This document shows, piece after piece, positions 36,809-49,818 of a DNA stretch of 64,000 bases. Under the pieces are notes generated by a model that worked only from the letters and a program-made list of their open reading frames with translations, was not told the origin of the DNA and made no database searches. How positions within the stretch are numbered: the first letter of the stretch is position 1; the number at the start of each line of letters is the position of its first letter. The DNA is from Anarhynchus alexandrinus (Eukaryota > Chordata > Aves > Charadriiformes > Charadriidae). The stretch covers positions 4,111,124 to 4,175,123 of the forward strand of contig VUYV01000073.1 in the NCBI GenBank assembly GCA_008711295.1, written 5' to 3'. The position numbers and the translations under genes are program-made.

Positions 36809-38005
36809 TTATCCCTTTTTGCTGAGGAAAGCACATTTTTAGGTTTTGCTTTAATTTTACAGTAAGTTTACATCCTCTCCTTGCTGAATCTACAGCACAG
36901 TCTTTGTTCCTTCCATGTAATTTATCACAACCTTAACAGGGAGAGACCGAAGACAAGTTCCACTGGGAGACATCTGTGCAAACATCACTGCTGCCTTTCT
37001 ATCCATCAGGTTTTAATCTGGACCCCTGCCTTTTTCATTTTTCCTTCAGCCCTGTGCTTCTCAGAGCCTGTGCAGCAAGCTCTGATTTCTTTATTTATAC
37101 TCATCATAAATTGCCTGGAAGCCACCGTCATTGACCGAGATCCCGTTGCGTGAGAGGAAAGAGACAGGTGCTCTCTCTAATGTATTTTGGAGGTGGATTT
37201 CAAAACACTTGTACCTTCAAAACCCTAAGAAAAAAACCCCAACAATATGCTGTATACAGCTGTCCAATTGATAAAAAGCATTTCAAGGTAAGTTAGAGCT
37301 CATCCCATAAAGTAGATGCTGAGGTGAAAATGCAGAACTTTCCTCTCTCATTAGGGGAAAAGGTATTAAGTCCAATGGACTGAATATGCTCCATTTATAA
37401 ATCCCAGCGTTTTCAGTGTTTTATTTAGTATCTAACTTAATTTAATATTGATAACAGAGTTTAGAGGCAGAAGCGAGGAGCAGGGCTTACTGTGTTAGTC
37501 TCGTCTGTCAAAACCCCAAAAACCTGTAGAGATGATGACTTTCCTCAGAAACACCCAGGCTTTTTGTGACAATGTCCAAGCACTGAACTTTGAGGAAGCC
37601 AAACTGAAAGCTGTGTTCCTGAGTGCTTGGATTATCAGAAACTTTGATGCCCACAATTTGCATTAACTTCACAAGGAATACAACATCTTTCTGAAAAAAA
37701 CCCAGAACACTCGTTAAATGTCTAACTTGTCATCTGAATTCTCAGACCAAATTCCCAGCAACTCGTGAAATGACTTCTGCAGCGCACAGCTCCAGCCAGT
37801 TTCTGTTGAGAACTTTTTCTCTCCTCTTGCTGACAGTGGCTTTACGATTCTGATTTATTATGAGCTTTATTCTCTGTAGTTTTTAGTCTTTAATAGAGTC
37901 TTATATTGTAATCACAGCTGAAATCTGCAGATTATGCTGCCACAATAAATTATTCAGATGTGCTACTTAGACTTCATTTTACTAAAATGGTCCCATCTCT
38001 ATCAG

Positions 38006-38015
38006 TGATTGACAG
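38006..38015 (+). promoter_or_regulatory. Canonical PBX-MEIS/PREP decamer TGATTGACAG
   Basis: The exact consensus bound by TALE homeodomain heterodimers (PBX with MEIS or PREP) occurs here, in an AT-rich, repeat-free stretch with several TTTATT/TTAATT words. One exact 10-mer hit on either strand is expected about 0.12 times in 64 kb of random sequence, so this is suggestive but not proof of an enhancer. Confidence 0.4.
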
Positions 38016-40273
38016 TTATTTCTGAGTATTATTTAGCCTTTCACACTACAAATCAGGACTCCTGCCTATTGCCAGCTCCAGCGTCTAGTGCCAGATTCCC
38101 ATCTGGCATTGTAACAGGGAGTATTTGAGTAGGACACACGGCCTTTTTTTAGTATCAAATCCATAAGGCTCACAAAGAAAAAACAGCTTCTTTTATGTAC
38201 TGAGCTCAAACTTACGTATTCTGTAAATCATCTTAACTTCTCAAATGTCGAGATGACTTTAATAGCCCTAATTGAATGAAAAAAACGAGCTGAAACTCAG
38301 ATGTGGAGTTGGAACTCTCGACGAGGTACAAAACATCTTTTTTAATAGCTCCTCTATTAAAAAAAGAGAAAGTTAAGCACTATGTTATGTAGACATTTCT
38401 ATCATGTTCCTCCCTGAGCAGTAATTAGTTCTGCTCCCGCCTCACCATCCAGCTGGGGCTCTGGGGAATTACAGAGCTTTTTCGGTAAGGTGTGAGGACC
38501 CACACCAGCTACCAGCATCTGTGACGCCCTACCAAGCTCTCCTGACAGTTGTAGGCTCTCCTGACCTGTCAAATCTTTCATGAGGAGCATGGTGTCTACT
38601 GTGCTGGCCAGGTGCATGGCCAGGGCTTTTTTTGTAGCCTGAATGTGAGGTGCCCCGGGTGAGACCTTCAGTGTGCCCTTGTCTGGTGGCTTGTTGGCAG
38701 CATATGTCTTTTGCCAAGGCAGTGGATGCTGGAGAAGTCTGTGGGACGGGCTTGGGGCTGCATGGGAAGGATATGTCTGAGAAGGGATTCTTGCATCTGA
38801 AATCTAAGCTTAGTGTGCCAAGTCCCAAATCCCTCAGCCTTTATTGTTATCACACATATAACAATAAACAACAAAAGGAGGCAATCTCAAAAAGTATTAG
38901 AGGATCAGAAACTTTGATGGTAATTTAAAAGTTATTGCCTAACAAACAAAAAACCCCTCTGAGATAGTCCCTCTGTGCCTAGTTTTTTACTAACCCAGAT
39001 TTTATTTTCCATGATTGACAGAAGTAACTTTGTCTCATCAATGGCAATTTTTTGTCTGCTATCACAAAATTATCTCCCCCAAAATCTCCCTCTCTCTTGA
39101 AAGTGTTTGACCAACCTTTTCTCCCCTTGAGGGAGGCTTTTTCCATAGTCATTTTCCTTAGGAAACTCATGAGTGTGTACATATCATCTTCTGCTGTCAG
39201 AAGTTCAGCTGTAATGTTTCAAAAGTAAATGCAACATGACACGGGGCTTTTAAAATTCATCTCTTATTTGAATTGCTTCTAAAATTTAGTGTCACAAATT
39301 TATCTCTGAGAAACCAAAGCAAGTAACTCCAGTGTTTCTGCCAAGACTTGTCTCCGCTGCTAATACTTTTACTAGACACCAGCAAAACCAGTACGAGCAA
39401 CAGCTGATTTTCAAACAAGGTTTATGTGAAGTATCAGAAAACTCTAGTTGCTCTGTCTCTATTTCCCATTCTTGCTCTTACCCAAGCTAAAGAGCACACG
39501 TTTTTCACAGCTAACACCTTTCTCCTCTCCATGCTTCAGTCTTTCTGGAGAAGTTATCCTGCCTTATATGGGTGGGATGGAAGATCTGGCTTTCTACAAC
39601 CTCAGCTAGACTATTTAGTGTACTCGTTGATGTCCTGTGGCAGAGGCAGTCACTGTTACATCCATTTCATGTATGTAACAAACTCAATAATTTGTGTGAC
39701 AAGTGACTTGGTGTCTGTCAACAAACAACTGATTTGATACGTGTACAGGGTTAAATTTATACCTGGAGTGCATGGTATCAGTCAGAATACACACATTTTC
39801 TTTAGGTAGATTTCTCCATTTGTTTGATAAAAAAAGTCTTGAATGCATCTGAACTTGAGTGCGTCACTTTCTGTGGTGAAGGTAAAGCTAGCTCTGACGT
39901 GACAGACTAGGCTACTAGTAAACTTCACTGGCTGGTTTCCAGTGCCTGGTACGATAGTTTGTTCAAACTAAGGCTTATGCCCAAGATCAGACAGTCAGAA
40001 ATTTTAGGAAGAGATAATCGGTGTTTTTCAAGGCAATTGTTTGTCTTGGGTCAAGGCAATAGTTAAGTGTCAGATTTTCAGATGTCGGTGTCAGAAGCAG
40101 AAAAGTTTAGGTTAATAGAATTTAACTGTAACTGCTAGGGTGGATGCAGTGCCTCCTTGTGACTTCCAAAAACTCATTAGAAAACTTAATACATTAAGGT
40201 ATCAGGGATTCCAAGTGCATAAAGTAAGGTGTGAGCTCTATAGTCAGTCTTAAGTGGAAAGGAGGATGTAAAA

Positions 40274-40340
40274 TGTGAAATCCAGTGTACCACATGAAAT
40301 CCAAAACCATGGTACCATGGATGTACCATGTGAAATCCAA
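40274..40340. repeat. Imperfect local repeat around a 14-base palindrome
   Basis: The 19-mer at 40286-40304 (TGTACCACATGAAATCCAA) recurs at 40322-40340 with two changes. A third partial copy (TGTGAAATCCAGTG) starts at 40274. Between the full copies lies the perfect palindrome CCATGGTACCATGG at 40307-40320. It looks like a local minisatellite-like duplication. Confidence 0.85.
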
Positions 40341-41672
40341 TGGTTTGGGATGGATGAGTTTTCCAGTCTAAACAGGGTGAAAAGCTGCAGAGGTTGTTGT
40401 TGATTTTAGAAATTACTATGGTCACGACTGAAAGGTCTGACAAATTGTGACTGGGATGGAGCATTGAATAAGCAACTATTACTCAGTATTTCTCATGACG
40501 CAGATTTAGCAGAGAGCAAAAAGGAGGAGGCAGTTGCATGCAGGACAGAGCCGTTAGTAGTGACTGAACACAACAGCCCACTTGCAACCTCCAGGCCAGA
40601 TTATCTGTAAATCACTGATTATTAGAGTGGGGAAGGATATATATGTTCCAGTTTCAGACATTGGTCCTGCCCACAGCCTTTGTGAGAGGGAGGTTATTGG
40701 GCTAGACAGTCTTTGAGCTGACTTGCTACGGTCTTTCCATGCTCATGAATCAACAATGTGTCATTCTACAGACAAGTTTTGGTACTGGCTCCCTCAAATC
40801 ATGCATCTGAACTACTAAGGTAAGGTTAGTCCTGGCAGAGGTGAGAGGTCTCCACCACGTTCTCTGTCCCACCAGTCCAGCTCTGCTTCTCAGAACCCAG
40901 GATATATTGTGCCACAGCGCACAACTGCTAATGCAGCACAGCACTTGCGCTCTTCTGAAATGGGCTGTTAATGGTAGGGTCATCTCTTCGTGTTTATCGA
41001 AGGGGATCACACCTCCAGAAGGCGGATTACTGATTCACATGGATTATAACATGATTTTTACTTTTATTTATCAAGTATTACAACTTTTTTGGTAGAATTC
41101 AGTTGGGTGCCAAATTCATTCATCTATATTTGTACTTTAAACTTCTGTTTCCTAATCAGAAGGAAAAAAAGGTGTGAAATTATGAATGATGTAGGTTTTT
41201 TTAAATCTTTGACTCAGATGAAAATGTCATATTCAGTTTTTTTTTTCCCTTCCCCAATTGAATGGAATGAGGTTTGGGTTTTTTACATTTAATTATATCT
41301 ATTAATGGAGAAAAATCCCTCAAGCATGGTGTAGTTACCAGCTAGCACATTGTGACTACCTGCCATATATCAACAAGTACCTAGTAAGAGCCAGAAGTTG
41401 TGAATATTTGATTTTCATGACACTGAGCAAACGATAGCCTTGAACAGCATGAACTTCTGTGTATTTAGCAGCGGAAGCAGCAGTTGACAGAGAGCTGGAA
41501 TCCTAAGGATTAAAGTGTCTAAATATATTTATATACAAACATAGCTCGAATACTTAAATAAGTGGTATGGAAGTAGAATTTGACAGAAAGCTGGAACAAT
41601 GATCAAGGAGCAGGAGTGGAAGGAAAGCTTCTATATACACAGGTGGCATCCCAACTGCTGCTTCTATAAAGT

Positions 41673-41731
41673 ATAGATGTATACATGCGTGCGTGTGTGT
41701 ATGTATGTGTATATATGTGTATAGGTATATA
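41673..41731 (+). repeat. Interrupted (TG)/(TA) microsatellite
   Basis: Alternating TG, TA and TGTA units run through GCGTGCGTGTGTGTATGTAT and TATATATGTGTATAGG. It is a mutable alternating purine-pyrimidine tract. Confidence 0.85.
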
Positions 41732-42314
41732 ATGCTTTCTACTGCCTGTTCTTGGGCGTTAGAAGGATATGATACAGCTCACTGGAAGGAATCCTAACTT
41801 GTTCTACACAGATTAAATGTCTAATGTAATACGATTTATTAAAATGAACTATATTGCCAACGCCACCATCACGAGCTCTGCAACAACTTTATTGTCTGGT
41901 TCTTGCCAAGTGAGAACAGCATAACTGTTTTGTCATATTGTATTCCATTCATTCTGCAGCCTGGCATAAACAAACTCATGTTCAGCTTTATCCCAAGCAG
42001 ATCACAGATTTGCCCTTTGTTTGACCCAGTCTCTTATGTTTGCAGTTCCTAGAGAACAAATTCTAATTATAGGATGCGAGTCTTCGTGGATGTAGCCTTA
42101 AATGGCTGGAATAAGAGACCTTATTCTATTAAAAGAGGTTTTCAATTTTCAGATTTAAAGCCGTATCAGGTCTCAGACCTAAAACTGTATCATTATAGAA
42201 GTCACTGAATGAACCAATCACTCAGTGTTGTGCCCCAGGACTTTGTTACGTGGTGTGTTTTACCTGATTCTGCAAGAGGGGTTCTGAGGCGCTGCACAGC
42301 GAAGGGGCAACCAA

Positions 42315-42375
42315 GGGCCTGATTCTTATTCATATTAGGCCCCTTTAATCTGTGGAGGAGCATACAGGTAAAAAG
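42315..42375. mobile_element. Fossil palindromic amniote repeat, one arm
   Basis: GGGCCTGATTCTTATTCATA followed by TTAGGCCCCTTTAATCTGTG matches the arm of an old palindromic amniote repeat whose copies begin GGGCCTGATTCTCATTTA. The second arm is not clear: GGAGGAGCATACAGG continues the pattern for a few bases and then fades. It is the same general class as 5360-5468. Confidence 0.5.
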
Positions 42376-45300
42376 AGAAGGAAATTATATTTGAAGTTTC
42401 CAGAGAAATAAGATGTGTCATGGTAGACCCATTTTTTTTGCATAAGCACAAGTTAAAAGTCTTTGCAAATCACGTTGCCTCCTTCAGAGTTTAGAAAAGG
42501 AAAAACAAGTTTATTTTAAACTAGGGTGCTTTTCCTTACTGTTTGACAGCATACTCTTATTGCCATGTAGAATTTGTACTAATTAGCTGCAAATATTTCA
42601 GCGGCCTTGTTACGCTAATCAGATGTTGGCATTTTATTTTCTGCACTAACTACGGTCTATTTCTGGTTGTCGTGACTCCTGTGAGTAGGGGCCATACAGT
42701 GCCAATGAGCCATTTCTAATGAAAGTTTCCCGAGGAGCGCTGTCAGGGGGATGACTTCTACATCTGAGAACTTTTCCAGAACTTGCATGCACACACCCAG
42801 CCAGCGCTGTCCTGCCTTCTGTGCGGAGCTCCTATCCTGCACAAAAAACGATTTGGGAACTACTTAGACAAGAAATATTCTTCGGTGGGTGAGCTGAGTC
42901 GGCTGTGCAGCTGACTGTGAAGACCTCCTGTACCCTCACTTCCTTGGCTCACCTTCATTATTGGCAATATCAGTGAGCCATCCTCCTCCCTCCCCATTTA
43001 TCCCCTGGCTGTAGGTGCACTTAATGAGGAAAAGGGCTCCCTTAATCACTCCTAATCCAAAGGGACCAGTGTAGAAATCAACTGTAATATGGTGCTGCCT
43101 TTGCTGAGTGGTTTCCTGGGGAAAGGTTAGTACTTAAAGATATGTTTCCATGTTTTTTTAAAGCAATGATCAGGTTTAAGCATTTTCTGGCTATCAGGAG
43201 ATGTGGTGATAAAACTCTGCTGTGATGGTTAAGGCAGGTAGTAGGAGTATCAGCTGCACACCAAACTCACTGAGCCTTCGACAATGGCAAAACCTAAAAA
43301 TAACCAGCATGATATGTTCATTCTGATCTGTAAGATTCTTGAGGCTTTTATCAAAGATGCTAGAAATACAGTTTTATACATTGACTTGTTAGTGTGGGCT
43401 CTTTTATTCATGGATTATTCAAATTGGAGCAATCCAGCACAGAGGGAGTACAAAAGATATTGCTAGAATTTACTTTTTCAATCAACCTGGCCTTTTGGAA
43501 CGTGTGGATTGAGGGGCAAAACCCCCCTATACTTTTTTAGCAGATGGATTCTGAATTAAAAAAACCCCCAATGAGTAACAGGGATAATACACAGAGTAAG
43601 AAGGGCTGGATGGGCAAAGGGAAAGAAATAGCGGAATTTCTATGCAACATGTGATCCAGATTTCACCAAGCGAGGTACAAGTAGTATAACTTGGATTGTG
43701 ATAGAAAAGAAATTATGCTGGAGGAAAGATGATGCCTTGAGAAAAACAGGCTGCTTATTTCAACAAATCTTTGAAAACATCTAGAATATGAAGGGACTGT
43801 TTTTTAGTTTGCTTTTTGATCACCCTTGGGGGCTGGAGCTTTCCCAGAGGCTCGCCACAGATGAGATGGGTGCATGGTGAGTTCAGGGGATTTGTTCTTT
43901 ACAGTTCATCTTGATTTTATTTAGGGTACACACAAGGAAGAGACACTCATGCATGGCCAACAAGGAAAGTAGGTCTGGATAAAAATTGGCATAAATTTCC
44001 AAAACCTCAGAAGTCAAGAAGAAATCTTACTCCTTCTCTGTCTATACCCCCAGGGGAACGGCAGTGCACCAGCCAAACACAGCTGCCCCTCACACTCGTG
44101 GTGCATCTCTGACATGTACAAATATCATCTTTGGCCACTGCTGGAGCTGCACGTTAGTCAATAGAGGACTGTCACTTCATATGCTGCTTATGAGAAACAG
44201 GTTGTATTGTATTGTTATATTGTCATGCCTGCAAGTTAAAAATTATTCTGTCTCGAGTTAAACACCATCTGCTGATGGCACTTGGAAAATGGCAAAGATC
44301 TAAGAAAAAGGAGGTGACTTTTTCTGGTGACTTATACCTTGTTTAACGATTTACAGGAATGAAGCATGAAGAAAAGGTTACAAATCAGAGCAGTAGCTAC
44401 ATACGCTAGACTTCGAGTTTTATAGACTTCTGCCTGGCATCTGGTGTGTGGGAATACCTCAATGGCACACATATTTTTTGAAAATAGGTAATATGTTGCT
44501 GAACCTTTCAGATGGCATACAGATTTCAAAGCAGATCCCATCTCTTAAATAGATGAGACGGGAAAAAAACAGGAAAACTACAAAAGGCTTTAAAGGCTGC
44601 TCAAGACCTTAGTGAAGAAAGAAAAGAAAGAATATAAATCTTTCCAATGCATTTATTACTGATCTGAAAATTTTACAAGGCTAATTATTCTGTTCTAATT
44701 TTTCCTGATATCAAGAGGCAGCATTAAAAATTTCACTCTTACAACGCAATAAAGAAATCCAAAAGTAAAGCACCTCACATAAAGTACTCCAGGTACCTCT
44801 GAAAAGCAAGAAAAGGTGATTTAATTACATATTTTAAAAATAATTTGCTCTAAATTACCATAATATTCTGCAGACAGTTCTCTTTAGTTGCTTGCTTTTG
44901 CAGTTGGAAACTTATGTCCCAACATTGTTCATTGTTCAAAAAAACTAGCTTCTCGTATTTTTGGTGACGTTTTTTACTCCTTTTTTTTTCTTTACATAGT
45001 TTATTCTAACACAAAATAAATGGAAAATGTCACGCCTTTCCAAGAGAGTACTTTGTCATAACAGAACTCTTCTGGGAATTACTTTGGAAAAGATGAGGAC
45101 AGCAGTGAATTGATTATTTGGCACTACACCTGGTCTCACAAAATATATAGTTTAGGTTAGAATCAGGTTTCCAGAATATTTTGTCGTCTGATCCCATCTT
45201 GTCCCATCAGAAACTTGTCACAAACAGTAACCTGAAGTAATGTCAGCATACATTGTGTTACTGCTTTTTAAGTTTTTCCACCTGTCATTAGTCAGAATAC

Positions 45301-45418
45301 TTAAGACACTTGAGAAATGAAGTGACTAGTGAATTCTGCTTTTCATAAACATACTTAATCTATTTTTTTATACAGACCAAAATAGTCTTAGTAATTGTTT
45401 AAATTATTTAAATTACAT
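42376..45418. other. Single-copy AT-rich DNA, no gene seen
   Basis: No repeat family or coding sequence recognised. Open frames are at most about 70 codons. Confidence 0.5.
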
Positions 45419-45923
45419 TCACAGCATCGCAGAATGGTTGAGGTTGGAAGGGACCTCTGGAGGTCATCTGGTCCAGTCCTCTTGATCACACAAGCCGTGA
45501 CCCCCAGGGTCACCAAGAGTGGGCTGCCCAGGACCATGTCCAGATGGCTTTTGAATACCTCCAGGGATGGAGACTACAACCTCACTGGTCAACCTGTGCC
45601 AGTACTCAGTCACCCTCACAGTGAAAAAGCATTTTCTGTCATTCAGAGGGAATCTCCTGTGTTTAAGTTTGTGTGCGTTGCCTCTGATCCTGTCAATGAG
45701 GACCACTGGAAAGAGCCTGGCCCCCTCTTCTCAGTACCCTCCCCTCATGTATGTATATATACTGTTGAGACCCACCCCCAAGTCTCGTATTCAAACTAAA
45801 CAGCCCCGGCTCTCTCAGCCTTTCCTCATAGGAGAGATGTTCCATTCCCTTCATCACCTTTGTGGCCCTTAGCTGGATTCTCTCCAGCAGCTCCACATTT
45901 CTCTTGTACTGGGGAGCCCAGCA
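45419..45923 (-). mobile_element. CR1 LINE, 5'-truncated, reverse orientation
   Basis: The left edge TCACAGCATCGCAGAATGG, then GTTGGAAGGGACCTCTGGAG and GTCATCTGGTCCAG, is the reverse complement of a CR1 3' end of a second wording (CTGGAGGTCATCTGGTCCA type), distinct from the copies at 20845 and 57321. On the - strand it runs from MELLERIQLRATKVM through a LFSLNTR-like part to the 3' end. The copy is broken by frameshifts and an inserted TATGTATATATA patch at 45748-45760. Confidence 0.92.
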
Positions 45924-45938
45924 TTATTATTATTAGCT
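45923..45938 (+). repeat. (ATT)n microsatellite at the CR1 truncation point
   Basis: Five ATT units directly follow the truncated 5' edge of the reverse CR1. Confidence 0.8.
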
Positions 45939-47540
45939 ACTAAAGTTATTAATTATTCTATCTGTGCACTTGAAGGGACCAAGCCCCTATATTTTCTGGA
46001 AATGTGCATAGCAAAACCTACTTCAACATGTGTGAAAACAAAACATCCATGCTGTTGAGGAACATTCTCCTCCTTGAAACGTAGCTTGTCTTCGCTATTG
46101 TATACGGTCCAGATACATCTAACATTATATGTCCCAAAGCTTCACTCTGACTAAACCTGGTCACTGACTGGTGATCTCCACTGGCCTCAGTCTACACGCC
46201 TGTGTTTACAGTAGATAAATAGATTCACTGTGTAGCGTTGAAAGTTATTGGCACAATAAATTAAATTTTTCTGGCACCGGAGCATCCATACAAATATGTT
46301 CAGGTTAGCTCTTAAGGAACAGTAGACCCCTGAGTGTCTTGGTCTGAAGCCAAGGGAAACAAACAGGAGCAAACATAGTAGAGTAAGGAGACGGACCAAG
46401 AGCAGTGGCAGAAGCACCAGAAAGTACTGGCGAGTATTTGGAAAGTGTAACTTCTCAGGGACATCTATGTTCTCATTAGCCAGGCCTGGAGCTTTTTGCC
46501 TTACTTTCTAACCTGCATATGGGCTTTTGTATCATGTTTGTTGTAAAGGAAAGATGAAAACTAACTTTTTCCCCCACAAACACTAAGGTTCTGCCTCATT
46601 ATACTCAGCGTATCCAAATGACAGATGATGTAGAGAGGACTGGAACACGGTGTTTTGTTTGTCCTGGCATTAATGAGCGTTTGAAATGCTGATGTGTAGG
46701 CAAATCTATTTTTGTTTTCATATTTTGCATATATATTACTGTATAATGCCTTGTGGGGAGAATAGGAATTTAACATCTAAATATTTTAATATTAAACAAA
46801 TAGCGGTACGTACAAAATAGAAGGAGGAATGATTTTTCCCCTTAAAACATAGCAGTGAATGTTAGTTTGGCCTCACGCAAGCTATTATAATGCTTGTACT
46901 AATTTCCCCCTCTAATTTAAGCTTGATAGATGTTAATTCTTGTCTTCAGGAAACACACAGCTCTTCGCTTGTTCTTTTTATTTAGGAGGCCACCTCATCA
47001 TAGTCTGAAGTGATGCACGCTAGCAGAAAGGGGTTTGGTATTCCTTCAGTTTGGTAGTTGAAGATTTCACAAGTGCCTTGAGCCGAATCAGGACAAACTC
47101 CAAGTGCAAACAAGATGCTTGTTTTTAACATGCTGTAGGCAACCAGAGGTACACGGTGTCCTTAGCTGCTGTGAATTGCCACAGCCTGAAGTCTTTAATC
47201 AAGCCTGTGTGTCCCTCTAGAAGACACGTGCTGTCATCGCCTCATAACATTGATAATAGCGACCCAGCAATAACAGGATTACATTCCACATCCTCATTAC
47301 AAAGACCAGAATATATAATCATAGAGGTCCCTTCTGCTCTTAAAATATATCAATTAATTAACTTACTGGTTTACTTAATTTGATTTACATAATTTATAGA
47401 GATATTTCTAGATTCTGAGAGTGGAAGAGGAGGGGAGAGAGAGAGGTTTACGGTCAAGTGAGAAACAGTAATCTATCAACTGGTGCTGTGGTAATTTTTT
47501 TTTCCCCTTTGCATGTAGTGGTGTGAATATGACATCATTT
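45939..47540. other. Single-copy AT-rich DNA, no gene seen
   Basis: Nothing recognised beyond short overlapping frames. Confidence 0.5.
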
Positions 47541-47612
47541 GCATTGGGCTTTGTCATCCATTGAAGTTAACTGAAAGACTTTCACTGAATCTGAAGGGCA
47601 CTCCAGTCCTAG
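47541..47612. mobile_element. Fossil palindromic amniote repeat
   Basis: GCATTGGGCTTTGTCATCCA, TTGAAGTTAACTGAAAGACT, TTCACTGAATCTGAAGGGCA follows in order an old amniote palindrome of the form CCATTGAAGTCAATGGAAAGACT...CCATTGACTTCAATGGGCTTTGG. The central CATTGAAGTTAACTG and ACTTTCACTGAATCTGAAGG still form imperfect mirror halves. The family name is not certain. Confidence 0.48.
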
Positions 47613-49663
47613 TAAACAGTCATACAAGGTTTTCATGGGCACAGCTTCATTCAGTAGGGATTTTACTGGCATGAGATTAGCCAGAGTAGCCACTCAGTAC
47701 ATGGCTCCTCAAGCTTAGAGTGCAAATTCTGTAGCCAGAATTACAAATAATGCAAGATGCTGCCGGCATATGCCATCTATACATAAAGGGTGCCAAAAAG
47801 CAAGGCTTCCATCTAGCTCTGTGACTACTGCAAAGAGCAACGCATATATGGATAGATCTCTTCCAGATAAATTATACGGATGAACATGTTTCACAGGTTA
47901 CAAAAGGTTTTTAAAACATAGAAGGCGTGTTCTTAGCTTGCAAGTATTTAAAACGCAATACACACTGATCGCCTCCTGGATTTATTTGCTTTGCTTCTTG
48001 CTCATTCTTTCTTACCTTGGAGCAACGATTTATCATGTAGTCTGGTTACCTTCCTCATTAAAGAGATTTCAGTTTAACTCATTGTTACCCTCACACTACT
48101 GTATTTTTCTCATAATACCTCTCGATTCATGCAATCCCCTCCTAGAAAGCTGAAACACTGCGATATGTAAGTGGAATAACCTTTACTTATGATGTTGCAA
48201 TGATTTTTTTCCTGTGAGTTCATTTAAACCAACACAATTCAATTAATTTCTTTCTTGAGTATTTGTCAGTTGTACTAAGCTGATATTCTGGCTTTGCAGT
48301 GGGGTCTATAATGTTGTTTACTGTCTTGGCACAGGGGTTACTGGATGAAATGTTGTAGCTTGCACCCCGTGCAAAGAGAATCTCCCTTCTACTACAAAAC
48401 CAGTCTGCTCCAGCTACAGTCTCTCATGCCTTAGATTTATACTAGGGCTTTTTGCCTATACTGCTGGTTGCAGATGTAGTAGTATTGTCACTTCAATATT
48501 TGTAGAAACCTTCAGTTTTCATCTGGAGTATTTTGGTAAACTAGAACCTGCTTTGGCATTTGCTTTAGCAGGTGGTTGGAATTCAAGGTTGTTTGTTTAG
48601 AAGGAGACTTGCCTTTAAAATCTAAGGGTTTCAGTGAAATGTAAAGACAAGAAAACGTTGAGATGTATGAACCATAACAGCTCAAAGACAAAGGTTTGGT
48701 GGCTCTGCATACACACTTATTTCCCCCCCCTTTTTTTTTTCCTTTTTCAAAATGGATGTTTTTGTGACTCTTTTGTTCCCTTTGGGACTTCTTTTCACAA
48801 AATCCAAATTAAAACGAACAATTCAAGGATGACTTCAGAATAGTTGTTTCTGTTTATGCCTTCTACTGGCATATAGTTCCTCTAGAGCACTGGAAGCTCA
48901 TTCAAAGAGGAAAACATAAATTTCCAAACATTTTTGGAAGTTTTTATTGTTTAAATTATTTCCAGGTGATACTTTTCACCAGATCTTTTAAAATCAATAT
49001 TATTTTAATTTCTCTCCATCTCAGCCTACTAACTGTGTGCACATTTTTTTCACTGAGTGCAATAAAATTAATTAATTAATTAAATTAATTAGATTCAGAG
49101 GAATTTTCCTCTTTTTTCCGACTCTCTTTTCTTATCATTTCAAGATTTCTTCCACTTTTGGAAAGTCTTAGAGGAAGAAAGAGAAAAATTAAAGATGGAA
49201 TTAATTGCCATTTTAGCACTTTTGAAACTGATACTCAAGCTTGAGAAAGTTTTCATAAGTTCAGAGAAACTGGAAAAAAAAAGGAGTGAAATTAGAATAC
49301 AACAGGCATAAACAACAGGCATTTGGTGATAGAGCAAGAAAACAGGGAAAGAATAAAGAGAAAATAACATCCCTCTCCCCCAGACTGCATGTTTGTTTTT
49401 CAAGACATAATACTGAATGAAAATAAACCTGTGAAGTTAAACAAATTGGAAATGTTTGTTTTGTTCTAAATACTATTGCTGAAAATACACGATGAATATC
49501 AACATGGAGCTAAAGCCACCTAAATCACCCCTGATTTGGGCAATTGTTTTCAATTCACATATGTTACTTGCAGACATGATTATGGCAAGATTGTTGTCTG
49601 CTTTTTGCAAAATACCTAAGCAGCTGAAGCACTTAACCTATAAGGAGGACTGAACCTTTATCT
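47613..49663. other. Single-copy AT-rich DNA with an (AATT)n patch
   Basis: No gene. A C8-T10 run lies at about 48724-48741 and an (ATTA)/(AATT) run at 49064-49092. Confidence 0.5.
49064..49092 (+). repeat. (AATT)n low-complexity repeat
   Basis: Repeated TTAA/AATT units of AT only. They form overlapping homeodomain-type TAATTA sites, but the simple explanation is slippage. Confidence 0.8.
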
Positions 49664-49818
49664 TCACAGAGTCACAGAATAACAGAATCTCCTAGATTGG
49701 AAAAGACCTGTAAGATCATCTAGTCCAATCATTAACCTACACTGACAAGCCCACCGCTAAACCATGTCCCTGAGCACTATATCTACATGACCCTTAAATC
49801 TTCATCCAGATGCTCCCT
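49664..49818 (-). mobile_element. CR1 LINE 3' end, short fragment, reverse orientation
   Basis: It begins TCACAGAGTCACAGAATAAC, then AGATTGGAAAAGACCTGTA, AGATCATCTAGTCCAATC, CTAAACCATGTCCCTGAGCA and ATCTACATGACCCTTAAATC. This is the reverse complement of the last 150 bases of a third CR1 subfamily (AAAAGACC / AAACCATGTCCCT wording). It is non-coding 3' sequence only. Confidence 0.85.

Larger units (their letters stand above)
36123..42314. other. Long single-copy AT-rich interval
   Basis: No transposon of recent origin and no supported gene. It holds an exon-like acceptor at 36693, a PBX-MEIS-type site at 38006, a local repeat with a 14-base palindrome at 40274-40340 and a TG/TA-rich simple repeat at 41673-41731. 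The stretch around 37840-38060 has the AT-rich, homeobox-site-rich look of conserved non-coding DNA, but conservation cannot be judged from one sequence. Confidence 0.5.

Noticed and set aside
38400..38830. A protein gene from facing frames of 60-100 codons
   Set aside because: No domain, no splice signals that fit, and frames open on both strands.
40660..40750. A CR1-like 3' end (TTGGGCTAGACAGTCTTTGA...)
   Set aside because: A few phrases resemble GGACTAGATGATCTTTGA, but the rest, including the 8-bp tail, cannot be aligned by eye.
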